From Eublepharis macularius (lineage: Eukaryota > Chordata > Lepidosauria > Squamata > Eublepharidae), in the NCBI RefSeq assembly GCF_028583425.1, contig NC_072806.1, forward strand, positions 38,300,001 through 38,364,000: 64,000 nucleotides of DNA, written 5' to 3'. Each line of letters starts with the position of its first letter. Position 1 is the first letter of the stretch. The position numbers were made by a program, and so were the translations under genes. The notes below the pieces were generated by a model. That model searched no databases. It had not been told where the DNA came from and saw only the letters and a list, made by a program, of their open reading frames with translations. Positions 33,050-43,509 of this stretch are shown piece by piece.

Positions 33050-33061
33050 AGTTTTCTACTT

Positions 33062-34022
33062 ACATGAATGTTAAAAAATAAACTGGAGAAAGTGTTCAAA
33101 GAACACAATCATTCACACTTAAACGCATGAAACTGCAAATTGCATTCTGCCACTTCAGCATTTTATAATCTCATTCACTGCATGTAGAAAGACAAAGACT
33201 TGGGTGACGCTGGCTGGCAAATCAAGGGTTCAGCTGGGATTCAGAAAAGACCAACATATTCCACGGGGTTGCCATTAGGTAATGTGATGCAGAAGCAAGA
33301 GTTTCTAGCACTAATAGACTGGTTGATTTTATTTCTTTAAAATATTTGGAGAGAGAGTGGTGTTGAGTTTGCTTGATGGATTTATGGTCCTCTTTCAAAG
33401 CACTGGGGGAAATAACATTTACTTGATGCACTAACCACTACACCACACTGGCTTTCATGAGCCAGCTTCTGTTAAACAGTAGCAAGAAGCGGGCTTGATT
33501 TAGTCAGGCAGGTCCCTTGGTGGCCAGTTGCCTGTGGCTGCTGCTAGGCCTAGCCCGGAGGAGCCCTCTCTCAAAGGTCAAAGCAGCCCAGGAAACGATC
33601 CTGCCCCGCTCCCCTGTCTTTTACGGACAGAGACCAAGGCTTGGTGGCTGGCAATACTGTCGCCACGGCCCAGCAATGCCCACCATGGTCACTTCGTTTC
33701 TTAAAGCTACAGGTATGGCTTCTACTTTGATGGGTGTTTTAACTCCCCCTATACCATTTTCGGGGGGGGGGGGGATTTCAGATTATTCTGCAAATCTTGG
33801 GGTTTTTTTAGGTTTGTGGAAAGATCTGCCTTGTCTGTTCATGGCGCTAATCTCTGGCTTAAGTATCAACCAATTTTTCCATATTGAGAATTAGATATAT
33901 AGATGCAGTTTTTATTTTTATTACAATGTACTGCATTGGAATTTTTCCCTGGAGAAACTTTCTGGAAAGCGTGGTTGGTATTAATATTCAAACAATCAAT
34001 TTTAAGGGGGTCCCTTAACATG
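33062..34022. other. Intronic stretch; SINE head relic and G-run
   Basis: AACCACTACACCACACTGGC near 33434 is a minus-strand relic of the CORE-SINE head. A 12-G run lies near 33764. Otherwise nothing recognisable. Confidence 0.4.
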
Positions 34023-34043
34023 GATATGCTACTTACAAATTCT

Positions 34044-34861
34044 TTTTTTTTTTGAAAAATTTTTTATTGGGTTAGAACATTTTTATTTTTACATTACAGT
34101 CAATTTTCCCCTAATTTTTCGTTTCTAACCCCCTCCCTTTCCCCCCCTTTTGTTGACTTCCAACAGCTTTCCCACCCTCTGTCCCTTTTCCCTTACTTCT
34201 ATTAAATTCCTCTGTCTAAAACAGATATACATTCTCCATTATATTAAGCAGTACATCTTTAACTCCTTTACTTATTATACACCCAAACTATACGTCTTTA
34301 GATAAACAATTTATCCCATTTTCCAGTTTTGAATATTTCTATATAAACCTATATATCATAAACCATAAAAATTTCCCACATTTAAATCAAACAATTTGAT
34401 TTGTTCTCTATATATTACTCATTTCAACTTTTTATGGTAATTCTATATAACTCCTCGCATAATCAATCAATTTAACTCTTCTGTACATTCAGTTTGGTGC
34501 ATATAAATCTTATCAAAGAAAGAAAATATTGTTATTTACTCAATCCTCATGTTTAAACCTTATCATTAATTATTCTCTATCAATGTTCTATCAGTTAACC
34601 TATACATATCTATATATATCTCAATCAATTAATCTAACTGCTTATAAATTCACATTTCTCTTCCTCCCCCGGTAAAGTCACCCCTCTCTTTTATACTTTT
34701 ATTATACTTCAGTAGTTCTCAAACTGCCACAGTTTTCCTCCCACCTCCCATTTCTTCTCCAGATATTGTTTCAGCTTCTCCCAGTCTGTGTTAAACTGCC
34801 CTGAGTCCAGATCTCTCAGTTTTCTTGTCATCTTGTCCATTTCAGCCATATACAGCAATTT
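34044..34861 (-). mobile_element. L1 3' fragment, 5'-truncated, with 21-bp target duplication
   Basis: An 818-bp insertion flanked by exact copies of GATATGCTACTTACAAATTCT (34023-34043 and 34862-34882). It starts with a T run, which is the poly(A) tail on the minus strand. The right end encodes, on the minus strand, an L1 ORF2 C-terminus: YMAEMDKMTRKLRDLDSG, then WEKLKQYLEKKWEVGGKLW. An AT-rich 3' UTR follows. This is textbook target-primed reverse transcription with 5' truncation, and the perfect duplication says it is young. Confidence 0.92.
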
Positions 34862-34882
34862 GATATGCTACTTACAAATTCT

Positions 34883-37484
34883 GACCAGAGCGGCTATGAA
34901 CCAGAGAAGTCTATTACATGAAGAAAAGATTCAACTCAAGGAAAAAGAAACATTTTAAAAGATACCGGAGGGGACACCCAACAGGGCCAGAGAACTGTAT
35001 CATGTCTGACACTTCCTTGAGAATCACGCCCCCGAAGAAACTGAGAGCAAATCCCAATTCAACTCAAATGCAGATCTGGTTATCTGCATGGTATTAAAAG
35101 GATGTTGGCAGCAGCTTCAATCCTGAGCTGATGGGGCTGCTCCATTTCAAGGTTCTCCAAACTAGGTATGCCCAAAAGCAACACAGATCAATAAAGCTGG
35201 GCAGTTGCTTCCCCATCTCCAAGTTGGCACTCCTTTTAAAAAGCCCAGAATAGAATATGAAATATTTCATTAACTTTATTTACAGTATGCATTTTTCACT
35301 GAAACTTAAGGTGAAAGCAAAAAAAAACCCCTCCCAGAACAATGAAGAAGTCCAAAACAAGAGTGGACATGGAGGGTTTTGCAGAATGCCAACCTAAGCC
35401 AACCTGTGACGCCAACCTAAGCTCCGAAACGTCAAATTCGTGACTAAGCCAGTCTGCAGCACCTCATCAGTGTCTGGACAGAGGACCACCTGGGAGCTGA
35501 GTTTCATGACGGAAGGAAAGGTGAGCGAAATCTAGCAAATGGTTCACTTGTTTTTGGATACGATCCTCAGAGCAACTCTCCTGTGCCCAGAAAATGTGGC
35601 AGCAATTTCCAAGTTTCTGACCCGTAAGGCTGCCCAGCTAGACCAAAACTATATGGTCAATAGCTGATGTACCTGTAGAAGGAGGGGTGGCTGAACAGGG
35701 CTTCAGTGACCAAGGGTGAGCCTTCAGTCCCTTGCTTAGCTCCATCTTGCCCCACCTCTCCCGTGACAAGCCAAAGCAAGAAATTATGCAAAATAAACAT
35801 AAATATGCACACAGCAGCCTGAGTTGGTTAGCGCCACCAGCTAAGTTACGGAGAGGAGGGTGGGCAGTAAAATTTTAGGGCAGAGCCCCTGTAGGACTGC
35901 AGAAAATGAAGCACTCTACAAGCACCACGGCATTGGTATTCCGGCAACAGCAAAATCAGCGTGTACGTGCCATGTCCTTGAAAGGTTTCTCAGCAGCAAC
36001 TGCATTATGTAGGTGGTATTCTGCATCTGAACAAGGCCCGCACCGGGACCGAGATTTTTTTAATGCTGGTAAGAGAAGAGTGACAACAAAACAAACAAAC
36101 AAAGACCAGAGAGCAATACACAAGAGTGGTTCAACCACACAGGTGGTCTAGGCAGCTACCAAGGTAGAACAAATCAAATCAGTGTGCCAGGAACAGGCGG
36201 TTTATACACCCCCTGCAGAATGGCCTGCTCTACATTTGCACTCAGCGTACAGCCCCGGCATCCCTGAAGAGGGTTCTAGGACATGCTTTCTGTTGAGCTG
36301 CTGCGACAAGGTAAGCTTTGCAAGAAATCAGCTGCAAAATAGGTAAGACTGAAATTTACAGAAGGGAACAAAACCTTAACTTTTAAAATCAATCATGTGG
36401 CAATGTAAAAAGTCTCAGCAGCTTGGCCTTTAATCCAACATTTCAGAATGCCATCCATGAACACACACATTAAAAGCAGCTACCAACTTGCTTCCACGCC
36501 CCATTTAAAGTAACGTTTTAAACCTTTAAATTGCCTAAAGCTTTACAGAATCTGGATCCAGGATACTTCTAAGTGCTACTTGTATCTGTACGAATCTTCT
36601 TGCCCACCACAAGCCCCCGAGGTGGCCCTCATCCCTGAGCGGCCACTACCCGAGGTACACTGAGCAACCATGCAGGGAAAGGACTTTTCAAGCAAGGGAG
36701 CTTGGAAGGTGGAATCCACTTTGCTCCTTGCTCTGACCGTGTTGCAGCACCCATTAAAGCCGTTGTTTTGGAGACCTTTTGAGACCCTCAAGTATACCTG
36801 GCTACTGCTGTTTTCTCCTTTTAAAAAATTCCCTTGTGGTAGTGTATTTTGGATTTTGATGTTCTCTGTCTTTGTAAAGCTCACCTTAATCTGGTGGTTG
36901 TTGCCACCTCTAGAGGTTAGGAGCCGAGATAAATATTTTACTAAAAATAAACATGACATGTTTAATTACTTTCAATCCTTACTTTTAAGAAGGCCCACAG
37001 GTTAAAGGCTTGATTTTAAGAGAATGAAAGAGCCCACTCACTCAACTTGGAGGGATTCTAGTGCTAAAGGGAAATTATGCCCAGAGGAAGCGAGGAGTGG
37101 ATTCATGCAACAACTGCAAAGAAAAGAACATCCCAACTAACCCAACGGGCTGTACAATTTTGGCTTCAGATATGTCCAAGCCCATTTGGCAACAAGGGGA
37201 TTAAGATCAGATTGTTAATGCCAAAGTTTACCAAAAAGGGTTTACTTAGAAAATTCATGCACCATCTCTCTATTTTAGCCTTTACACCCAATCTTTTCAG
37301 TTATACAACCAGAGTTTTACAGAAAGCTCCATGACAGTGGGTTATTTCTGTTTCCCTCTCACTCAGGAGCCAGCAATTTTTTATAATTAAGGAACAAAAT
37401 GATGTCAAAATCAAGCAAAAGATCAACAATGAGCCCGCATAACAAATTCCACTTGCCTAAGTGAAAACATACAAGATTACTGAT
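34883..37484. other. Intronic stretch without recognisable feature
   Basis: No repeat family, exon or RNA gene was recognised. Short open frames (for example plus 36670-37005) have no motif. Confidence 0.4.
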
Positions 37485-37514
37485 AAAACAGGGTTGACAT
37501 ACCTGTAACTTATG

Positions 37515-37709
37515 TTCATCGAGTTCTTCTGTGCTGACACACATGGGGACTGCGCAGGCGCAGGCCAGCCGCCGGAGAATTTTCTAGAGCTTCTATAGCT
37601 CCGAAGGGGCCGTTTGTCGCGCGCCTCAGCGACCGTTTTCCCGCCCAAACGGTCACGTGCTCCTCCAGCGACCAACGGCCCCTTCCCTCAGTTCTCCTTG
37701 CCGCCGCTT
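37515..37709. repeat. DIRS inverted terminal repeat, left
   Basis: Runs from GTTCATC...TTCTTCTGTG through ACTGCGCAGGCGCAGGCCAG and AAACGGTCACGTGCTCCTCC to TTGCCGCCGCTT. It is the reverse complement of 43313-43509 with a one-base G difference, one substitution (TAGAG/TATAG) and a 2-bp indel near the inner end. The outer 30 bases from 37485 belong to the element but not to the repeat. Confidence 0.92.
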
Positions 37710-37807
37710 AACCAATACACATAGCCACAACCTGCACAGACACCAATATTTGTTATAGCCCACACAGCATTGTGCATTGGAATTCACAGCGGGGTAGGAG
37801 GGAGGGT

Positions 37808-37899
37808 TGTGTGTCAGCACAGAAGAACTCGATGAACATAAGTTACAGGTATGTCAACCCTGTTTTCATCTTCGTTCTTCTGTGCCTCCACACATGGGA
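37808..37899. repeat. DIRS internal complementary region (ICR)
   Basis: 37808-37866 is the exact reverse complement of the left outer end 37485-37543. 37865-37899 is the reverse complement of the right outer end 43509-43475. The two halves share TT at 37865-37866. In DIRS replication models the ICR lines up the two ends of the transcript to circularise it, and the shared bases mark the circle junction used by the recombinase. Confidence 0.93.
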
Positions 37900-38156
37900 G
37901 TGTACCAAGCTTCACACAATAAGGAAGGTGGGGTGAAGTCCAACACAATTTTATTGTATCACAGAAGAACCATCAACAAGTGTAAACAACATATAACTAT
38001 ATACAAATATATACAAAAATAACACATATATACAATATACTCCCATATATACACCACTTGTATAGGGATGTATTCAATAAATATATATAAGTATATATAC
38101 ATATAAAACATACAACTACAAAATTGTAGCATCATAGCGTAGCATCCCAGAACCCT

Positions 38157-39197
38157 TTAGGAAAAAAGGGAATGCAATACAGCCCTGGCCACAGCCACAT
38201 CTCGCCCTGTATCCACATCCACAGCATAATGCCTGACGAAGGTGTCAGCAGTGGACCAGGTGGCTGCCCTACAGATGCTAGCCAACGGAACCCCCCGGAG
38301 GAGAGCCGAAGAGGCAGCCTGGGACCGCGTGAAATGGGCCCTAACCTGCAGCAGGCAACTCGCCCCAGCCAGGGAATAGGCCTTACTAATGGCTGTCACA
38401 ATCCACCTGGACAGAGTCTGCGAGGAAGCCCTATTGCCCTTGTCCTTGGCCCCAAAACACACGAACAGGTGAGGACACTTTCGCAAGCCCTTTGTCCTGT
38501 CCAGATAGAAAGCTAGCGCCCTCTTCAAATCCAGAGTGTGCAGCGCCTTTTCCCCCTTGGAAGAGGGGTGAGGAAAGAATGCAGGTAGCGATATATCCTG
38601 CGACAGATGAAAAGTGGACACCACCTTAGGCAGGAAGCCCAGGCAGGGACGCAATACCACCCTATTGGGATGGAATAAAAGGAAGGGGGGTCAGACCTTA
38701 GTGCAGAAAGCTCACTGACCCTCCTGGCAGAGGTTATAGCCACTAGGAATGCCACCTTGTACGATAGCAGGTCCCAAGGGGCAGGTCGCCAAAGGCTCGA
38801 AGGGAGGCAACATTAGCCGTGCCAGCACCAAAGACAGTGACCATTGTGGTACAGGAGGCGACACTGGTGGGTAGAGGTTGAACATTCCCTTAAGGAACTG
38901 GCGGGATTTTGGGTGGGAAAAAACCGTGCTACCATCAACTCGAGAGTGGGTAGAAGAGATAGCTGCCAGGTGAACCTTGAGGGAGGTAACCCTTAATCCC
39001 TGGTCCCTCAAGAGGCACAAATAATAAAAAATCAGCCCTAGGGAGCTATCCGTAGGCACCACCCCTTTCTCACGTGCCCAGGTCTCAAACCTCCGCCACT
39101 TGGCCTTGTAAGAGCGCCGGGTAGATGGCTTGTGGGCATTCAGGAGGACCCGTTCCACCTGCGTAGAAAAAACTAACGAGGAGGGACGATCCGCCAA
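38157..39197 (-). pseudogene. DIRS tyrosine recombinase, two compensating frameshifts
   Basis: The element's integrase. It starts at ATG 39197 with a SAM-like core-binding region (PSTRRSYKAKWRRFETWARE, VHLAAISSTHS). The catalytic domain follows: first Arg in TSARRVSELSALRSD (near 38700-38745, a different frame), H-x-x-R as HFTR (near 38310) and the catalytic Tyr in FVRHYAVD (near 38215-38235), preceded by a Trp in place of the third conserved His. So R, HxxR, W and Y are all present. The frame changes near 38775-38790 and back near 38670-38690, the latter beside an A4/G6 run. Either a real lesion or sequence error would explain this. Confidence 0.85.
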
Positions 39198-41064
39198 GCT
39201 GCCAGATGCAGCTTCCCGGGGTCATGGTGAAGAATGTCCCTGTTCTTCAAAAGATCCTGCCAAGGGGGCAGCCTCACATAGGTCCGCTGAGATAGCTGCA
39301 GGAGCCTCGGGAACCAGACTTGCCTCGGCCAAAATGGAGCCACTAGGATGCAGTCTGTCCTGTCCTCCTCTATCTTGCACAGGACCTTGGCTATCAAGGG
39401 GAAGGGCGGAAACATGTAATGCAACCCCCGGTCCCACGTAAACAGGAAGGCATCCCCAATAGATAGTGGATCGCTATTGCCCGGGAACAGAACGTCTGGG
39501 CTTTGGCGTTCGCCGCAGTAGCGAACACATCTATAACAGGTTGACCCCACATCTTGAAGATCAGCCCAATGCACCCATCGTTCAGCTCCCATTCGTGGTC
39601 CAACAACAGTACCCTGCTCAGGGCATCCGCCCGAGCGTTGTCTGACCCAGCCACATGTATGGCTCGCAGGGTGACGCCATTCTTGACTGCCCACTGCCAG
39701 GTGAGCATGGCTTCCCGACAGAGAGTCATGGACGCTGTGCCCCCTTGCTGGTTCACGTAGTACATGGCAGTGGTGTTGTCTGTCTGTACCAACATGTGAC
39801 GATTTTGCAGCAGTGCTGTAAGGGACACAAGCGCAAAACGAATGGCTCTTAGTTCCAAAACATTGATATGGAGCGCCTTTTCACTTTCAGTCCAGACGTC
39901 CTGGACACAGACATCCCCACAGTAAGCCCCCCATCCCAGCAGAGAGGCATCAGTGGTCACCGTGATGTCAGGATGTTGATAACCGAAAGGGAAACCTCCA
40001 AATAAATTGCCCTCAGACAACCACCAATCCAGCGAGGACAGTACGCTCCTAGGAATGGAGAGCTTGAGGGACGGAGGGTGCCGAAGGGCATCATACCTTC
40101 GTACAAACCAGTTCTGTAGGGGCCGCAAATGCAACCTGGCGAGGGGAATAACAGAGGTGGCAGCAGCCATATGGCCCAGTAAGCACTGGATAGTGCGTAC
40201 CGGTTGAAAACGGTTCCTCTTGAACATGGACACAAGACCCCTTAGGGACCTAGCCCTCTCCTGGGGGAGCAGAGCCTTACCCTCCACAGAGTCCAGAAGT
40301 GCACCAATGTAGGAGACCGTGCGACTAGGGACCAATTTAGATTTTTCCAGATTAACCACGAGGCCCAATCGGTCGCATGTGGTAAGCACCAGATCAATGT
40401 CCTGGACCAATCTGGGCTCAGACTCAGCCACGATGAGCCAGTCATCAAGGTAGGGGAAGATTGAACAACCCTGCTCCCGAAGGAAGGAGACCACAGGAGC
40501 AACACATTTAGTGAACACCCGTGGGGCAGTGGACAGGCCAAAGGGGAGCACCTTGTACTGGAAAACCCTTTGCTGGTAGACGAAGCTCAGGTATTTCCTG
40601 TGTTCCTCACGTATCCCCACATGAAAATATGCGTCCTTCAGATCCAGGACCGCAAACCAATCCCCCTTCCTGAGCAGGGCAATCACAGTTGCCAACGTTA
40701 CCATTTTAAATTTAGTCACCCTCAAAAAGGCATTAAGGCCTCGTAAGTCCAGAATGGGACGCAACCCCCCGTCTTTTTTGGGGACTAGGAAGAACCTGGA
40801 GAAGAACCCCTTCACAGAGCCCTCATAGGGCACTTCCTCTATAGCCCCCTTGGCCAAGAGCGATGTTATTTCAGCGTCCAGCTCGGCCATAGTGTTATTG
40901 ACAGCGGTCAACGGTGAACCGCATCTCGGCAGTTCAATGAATTCCAGCCCGTACCCCTTCTCAACAATAGTTAAGACCCATGAGTCAGATGTTATTGACT
41001 CCCACTCCGAGAGGAATGGCCTCAGTCTGTCTGAGAAGTTCGGTGGTACGGCTGGGTTGACCCG
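39173..41064 (-). CDS. DIRS RT-RNase H polyprotein with methyltransferase-like end
   Basis: Opens directly after the gag stop, in the gag frame. Blocks in order: LEFIELP, SRFFLVPKKDGGLRPILDLR, DWFAVLDLKDAYFHVGI, VLPFGLSTAPRVFTK and the active site PYLDDWLIV (near 40441-40455). RNase H follows with VTTDASLLGWGAY, NVLELRAIRFAL and LVQTDNTTAMYYVN, then RADALSR. These are DIRS-type residues including the catalytic Asp and Glu. The tail (WGQPVIDVFATAANAKAQ, then after a -1/+1 shift near 39480 GDAFLFTWDRGLHYMFPPFP and ILVAPFWPRQVWFP) is the conserved C-terminal region of DIRS pol. That shifted frame runs to 39173, overlapping the recombinase by 25 bp. Confidence 0.92.
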
Positions 41065-43140
41065 TCAGTACTGCCTCCCAGGGCCCTGCTGCTCCTTCTG
41101 CTGGGCTGGAGGCTGCGAGGAATGAGGTTTGAACGGCCTACGCCTTCTGGGCTGCTGCTGAGGAGGGTAGTGTCGCTGCTGATAAGCCGGAAACGGTTGG
41201 TAACTCGGCCGCTGCTGCTGGTACCTGCCCTGGTAGTGGTAAGGGCCGTACCTGGGATTGTACCGTGGCTTGTAGGCGGGTTTGTCCGTGGGAGCTAGGC
41301 CCAAGGACCGTGCCGTCTGCCTGTCCTCTTTCTTTTTCTTTAAGGCCTCATCAGTCGACGTGGAGAACAGCGATTCCCCTTCGAAAGGTAGGCCTTCCAC
41401 CCGGGACCTCACTTCCTGGGAAAGGGCCGTAGACCGCAGCCATGAGTGGCGCCGGAGGACGATGGCGGAAGTCATCCCACGAGCTGCCGTGTCGGCCGCA
41501 TGGCTCCCTGCATTCAGCTGTTGTTTCGACAGGCGGACAGCTTCCGTCTGCAGGAGCGACACCACTGCCTTCTGTTCAGGGGGGAGGTTGCCAACATAGG
41601 ATGCCAACTTTTCCCAGAGGTAGAGCTGGTACCCAGCCATAATCGTCTGGTAGTTGGCAATCCTTAGCCCTAGGGACGCGATGGAATACTGCCGTCTACC
41701 CAGGGCATCCAGCTTCCTTCCCTCCTTGTCAGGTGGCGCTGAGGGTGTTCCAGAACGGCGAGACTGGAACTCTTCCGTGACGAGCGATGAAGGCGGAGGG
41801 TGTTTCAACAACGACGGCCAGGTGCCCTGTTTAATCTTGTAAAGCTGCTCAATCCTCCTCGAGGTGGCAGGTTGGTCACAGGGCACCTTCCACACCTTCT
41901 CGACAATCTCCTCTATCCCTTCAAGCATGGGGAAACCGATTGTTGCAGGATTGTCCGCATAGACCCTCCTGAGCAGCTTGTCCTTGGTTTGGGGGACGGC
42001 TGAGGATATGTCCATGTCTAAGGCTTGAGCCATCCGAGCCATCTGATCCGTGTAGATTCTCAAATCTTCATACGGAGAACTACTGCTCGGCGCCACGTTG
42101 TCGTCCGGCGAAGGCTCGGAACAGGACTCGGAACTGTAATCTCCGACGCTCCCGATGTCCTCCCCTTCGGAACTGTGCGATTCCTCTCCCCGGGCCGGCG
42201 GAGGGAACCATGCCTGCCTAGAGGTCGAGGGCCTCGGTTCCGAGTATGCGAAACCAGGAGCCCCTTCCCAGTGGCAATGGAAAGCGGGAGGCAGATCCGA
42301 AGCTTGACGATGACGGGAGGCCAACGAGCGCACGGAACCGACACTCCCCTCCTCGGACTGACGCCGCTCATGACTGGAAGCAGCTGTTGGTGAGCGGTGA
42401 TCAGAAGACGACCGATCCCGGTGACTCGGAGGCGGGCCTGGATCAGCTACCGGAGAAGGCGCAGATGGTACGACCTCAAACACGCCCGGGTCTGGCACAT
42501 CCTCCGGAACCGGAGAGCCCAGATGAGGAGATGGTGTACGCGGTATCAAGATGACCTCCTCCGTCGGAACCGAGCGTGGAGAACGATGACGGTGTTTGGT
42601 CTTCTTCTTCTTAGCCGGTGGCTCTGAAGAAGATCTCGGTACCGATGCAGCCCTGGATGACGACGAGCGCGGCTTAGCCACCGGAATCGACCCAGCCGTC
42701 GGTTCCGACCGAGGGCTCGGAACCACGATCTTCGGTCCCGAGGCGGCAGCCCTCGGATCCGACGCGGTGGAAGAAGCGCTTCGGGGCGGCCGCGCCGAAC
42801 CCTGCGGTGGAGAGGTTGCTCCCGACGCCGCGGCACTCGCGGGGCGTGCAGACCGAGCGGAGGCTACCGAACCCGCTCTCGAGCGCCCTCCGACAGAGGG
42901 GCTTGGGCCAGCCTTGGGGGAGGGCAGCGGTGTTGCTGTTGACATGACCGCTTTCCAGAGGGAGGAATTCAGCCGGGCCTGCCAATCCTGACGGGCCTTA
43001 TTCGTGAACCCCTGGCAGATTTTGCAGGCGGTCACATTGTGGGTCTCCCCCAGACAAAAAAGGCATAGGTCGTGGCCATCGGTCTGTGCCATTTTAGTGC
43101 GGCACTTCAGGCAACGCTTGAAGAGTGCCTTAGAGGCCAT
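41065..43140 (-). CDS. DIRS gag-like protein
   Basis: A 691-codon intact frame. The N-terminus has a zinc-binding pattern: CLKCRTKM, then HDLCLFCLGETHNVTACKIC. A long Ser/Pro/Arg-rich disordered stretch follows (residues about 70-340). From about 350 to 600 is a more ordered region (KLLRRVYADNPATIGFPMLE, VEKVWKVPCDQPATS, then AAGMTSAIVLRRHSWLRSTA-like text). The C-terminus is rich in Tyr, Gln, Pro and Arg, likely RNA-binding. This is the DIRS gag family from which the LAP2-alpha domain of vertebrate TMPO is thought to derive. Stop TGA at 41067-41065, followed by CGG with no frame change into RT. Confidence 0.88.
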   Translation of the reverse strand: MASKALFKRCLKCRTKMAQTDGHDLCLFCLGETHNVTACKICQGFTNKARQDWQARLNSSLWKAVMSTATPLPSPKAGPSPSVGGRSRAGSVASARSARPASAAASGATSPPQGSARPPRSASSTASDPRAAASGPKIVVPSPRSEPTAGSIPVAKPRSSSSRAASVPRSSSEPPAKKKKTKHRHRSPRSVPTEEVILIPRTPSPHLGSPVPEDVPDPGVFEVVPSAPSPVADPGPPPSHRDRSSSDHRSPTAASSHERRQSEEGSVGSVRSLASRHRQASDLPPAFHCHWEGAPGFAYSEPRPSTSRQAWFPPPARGEESHSSEGEDIGSVGDYSSESCSEPSPDDNVAPSSSSPYEDLRIYTDQMARMAQALDMDISSAVPQTKDKLLRRVYADNPATIGFPMLEGIEEIVEKVWKVPCDQPATSRRIEQLYKIKQGTWPSLLKHPPPSSLVTEEFQSRRSGTPSAPPDKEGRKLDALGRRQYSIASLGLRIANYQTIMAGYQLYLWEKLASYVGNLPPEQKAVVSLLQTEAVRLSKQQLNAGSHAADTAARGMTSAIVLRRHSWLRSTALSQEVRSRVEGLPFEGESLFSTSTDEALKKKKEDRQTARSLGLAPTDKPAYKPRYNPRYGPYHYQGRYQQQRPSYQPFPAYQQRHYPPQQQPRRRRPFKPHSSQPPAQQKEQQGPGRQY

Positions 43141-43312
43141 CTTCAGGGGCGCGCAATTAGAGAGGTCAACCAGTCCGAGTCATAAAATACTGATTTCAAA
43201 TACCGTCCAAATCAGATCCAAAAAGCGAAGTCCGAAGTCCAAACCGATGTCCAAAAACCAGAAGATCAATCACAAGCAATAAGCGCAGAGCAACGAAGCT
43301 AACGTTCTCTCC
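43141..43312 (-). other. DIRS 5' leader between ITR and gag
   Basis: About 170 bp of untranslated sequence between the right ITR and the gag ATG. No further motif recognised. Confidence 0.7.
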
Positions 43313-43509
43313 AAGCGGCGGCAAGAAGAGAACTGAGGGAAGGGGCCGTTGGTCGCTGGAGGAGCACGTGACCGTTTGGGCGGGAAAACGGTCGCTGAGG
43401 CGCGCGACAAACGGCCCCTTCGGAGCTATAGAAGCTATAGAAAATTCTCCGGCGGCTGGCCTGCGCCTGCGCAGTCCCATGTGTGGAGGCACAGAAGAAC
43501 GAAGATGAA
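43313..43509. repeat. DIRS inverted terminal repeat, right
   Basis: Reverse-complement partner of 37515-37709, from CCAAGCGGCGGCAAG to GCACAGAAGAACGAAGATGAA. It contains the presumptive promoter for the element. Its CpG-rich core (GGTCACGTG-type and GCGCGACAAACGGCC segments) stands out from the AT-rich intron. Confidence 0.92.

Larger units (their letters stand above)
37485..43509 (-). mobile_element. DIRS-type tyrosine-recombinase retrotransposon, near complete
   Basis: A 6.0-kb element on the minus strand, so its 5' end is at 43509. Order: ITR (43509-43313), gag (43140-41065), RT-RNase H with methyltransferase-like C-terminus (41064-39173), tyrosine recombinase (39197-38157), AT-rich spacer, internal complementary region (37899-37808), ITR (37709-37515) and a 30-bp outer left end. 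No target-site duplication is seen, as expected for recombinase-mediated integration. ITRs differ at only a few positions, and the ICR matches the left end over 59 of 59 bases, so the insertion is young. It sits in the last intron of NF1, same strand. Confidence 0.93.

Noticed and set aside
37457..37675. A frame whose translation is nearly repeated at 43349-43594
   Set aside because: Both come from the DIRS inverted terminal repeats, not from a gene.
42025..42991. Several plus-strand frames over the DIRS gag
   Set aside because: They are antisense shadows of the Ser/Pro/Arg-rich gag region.
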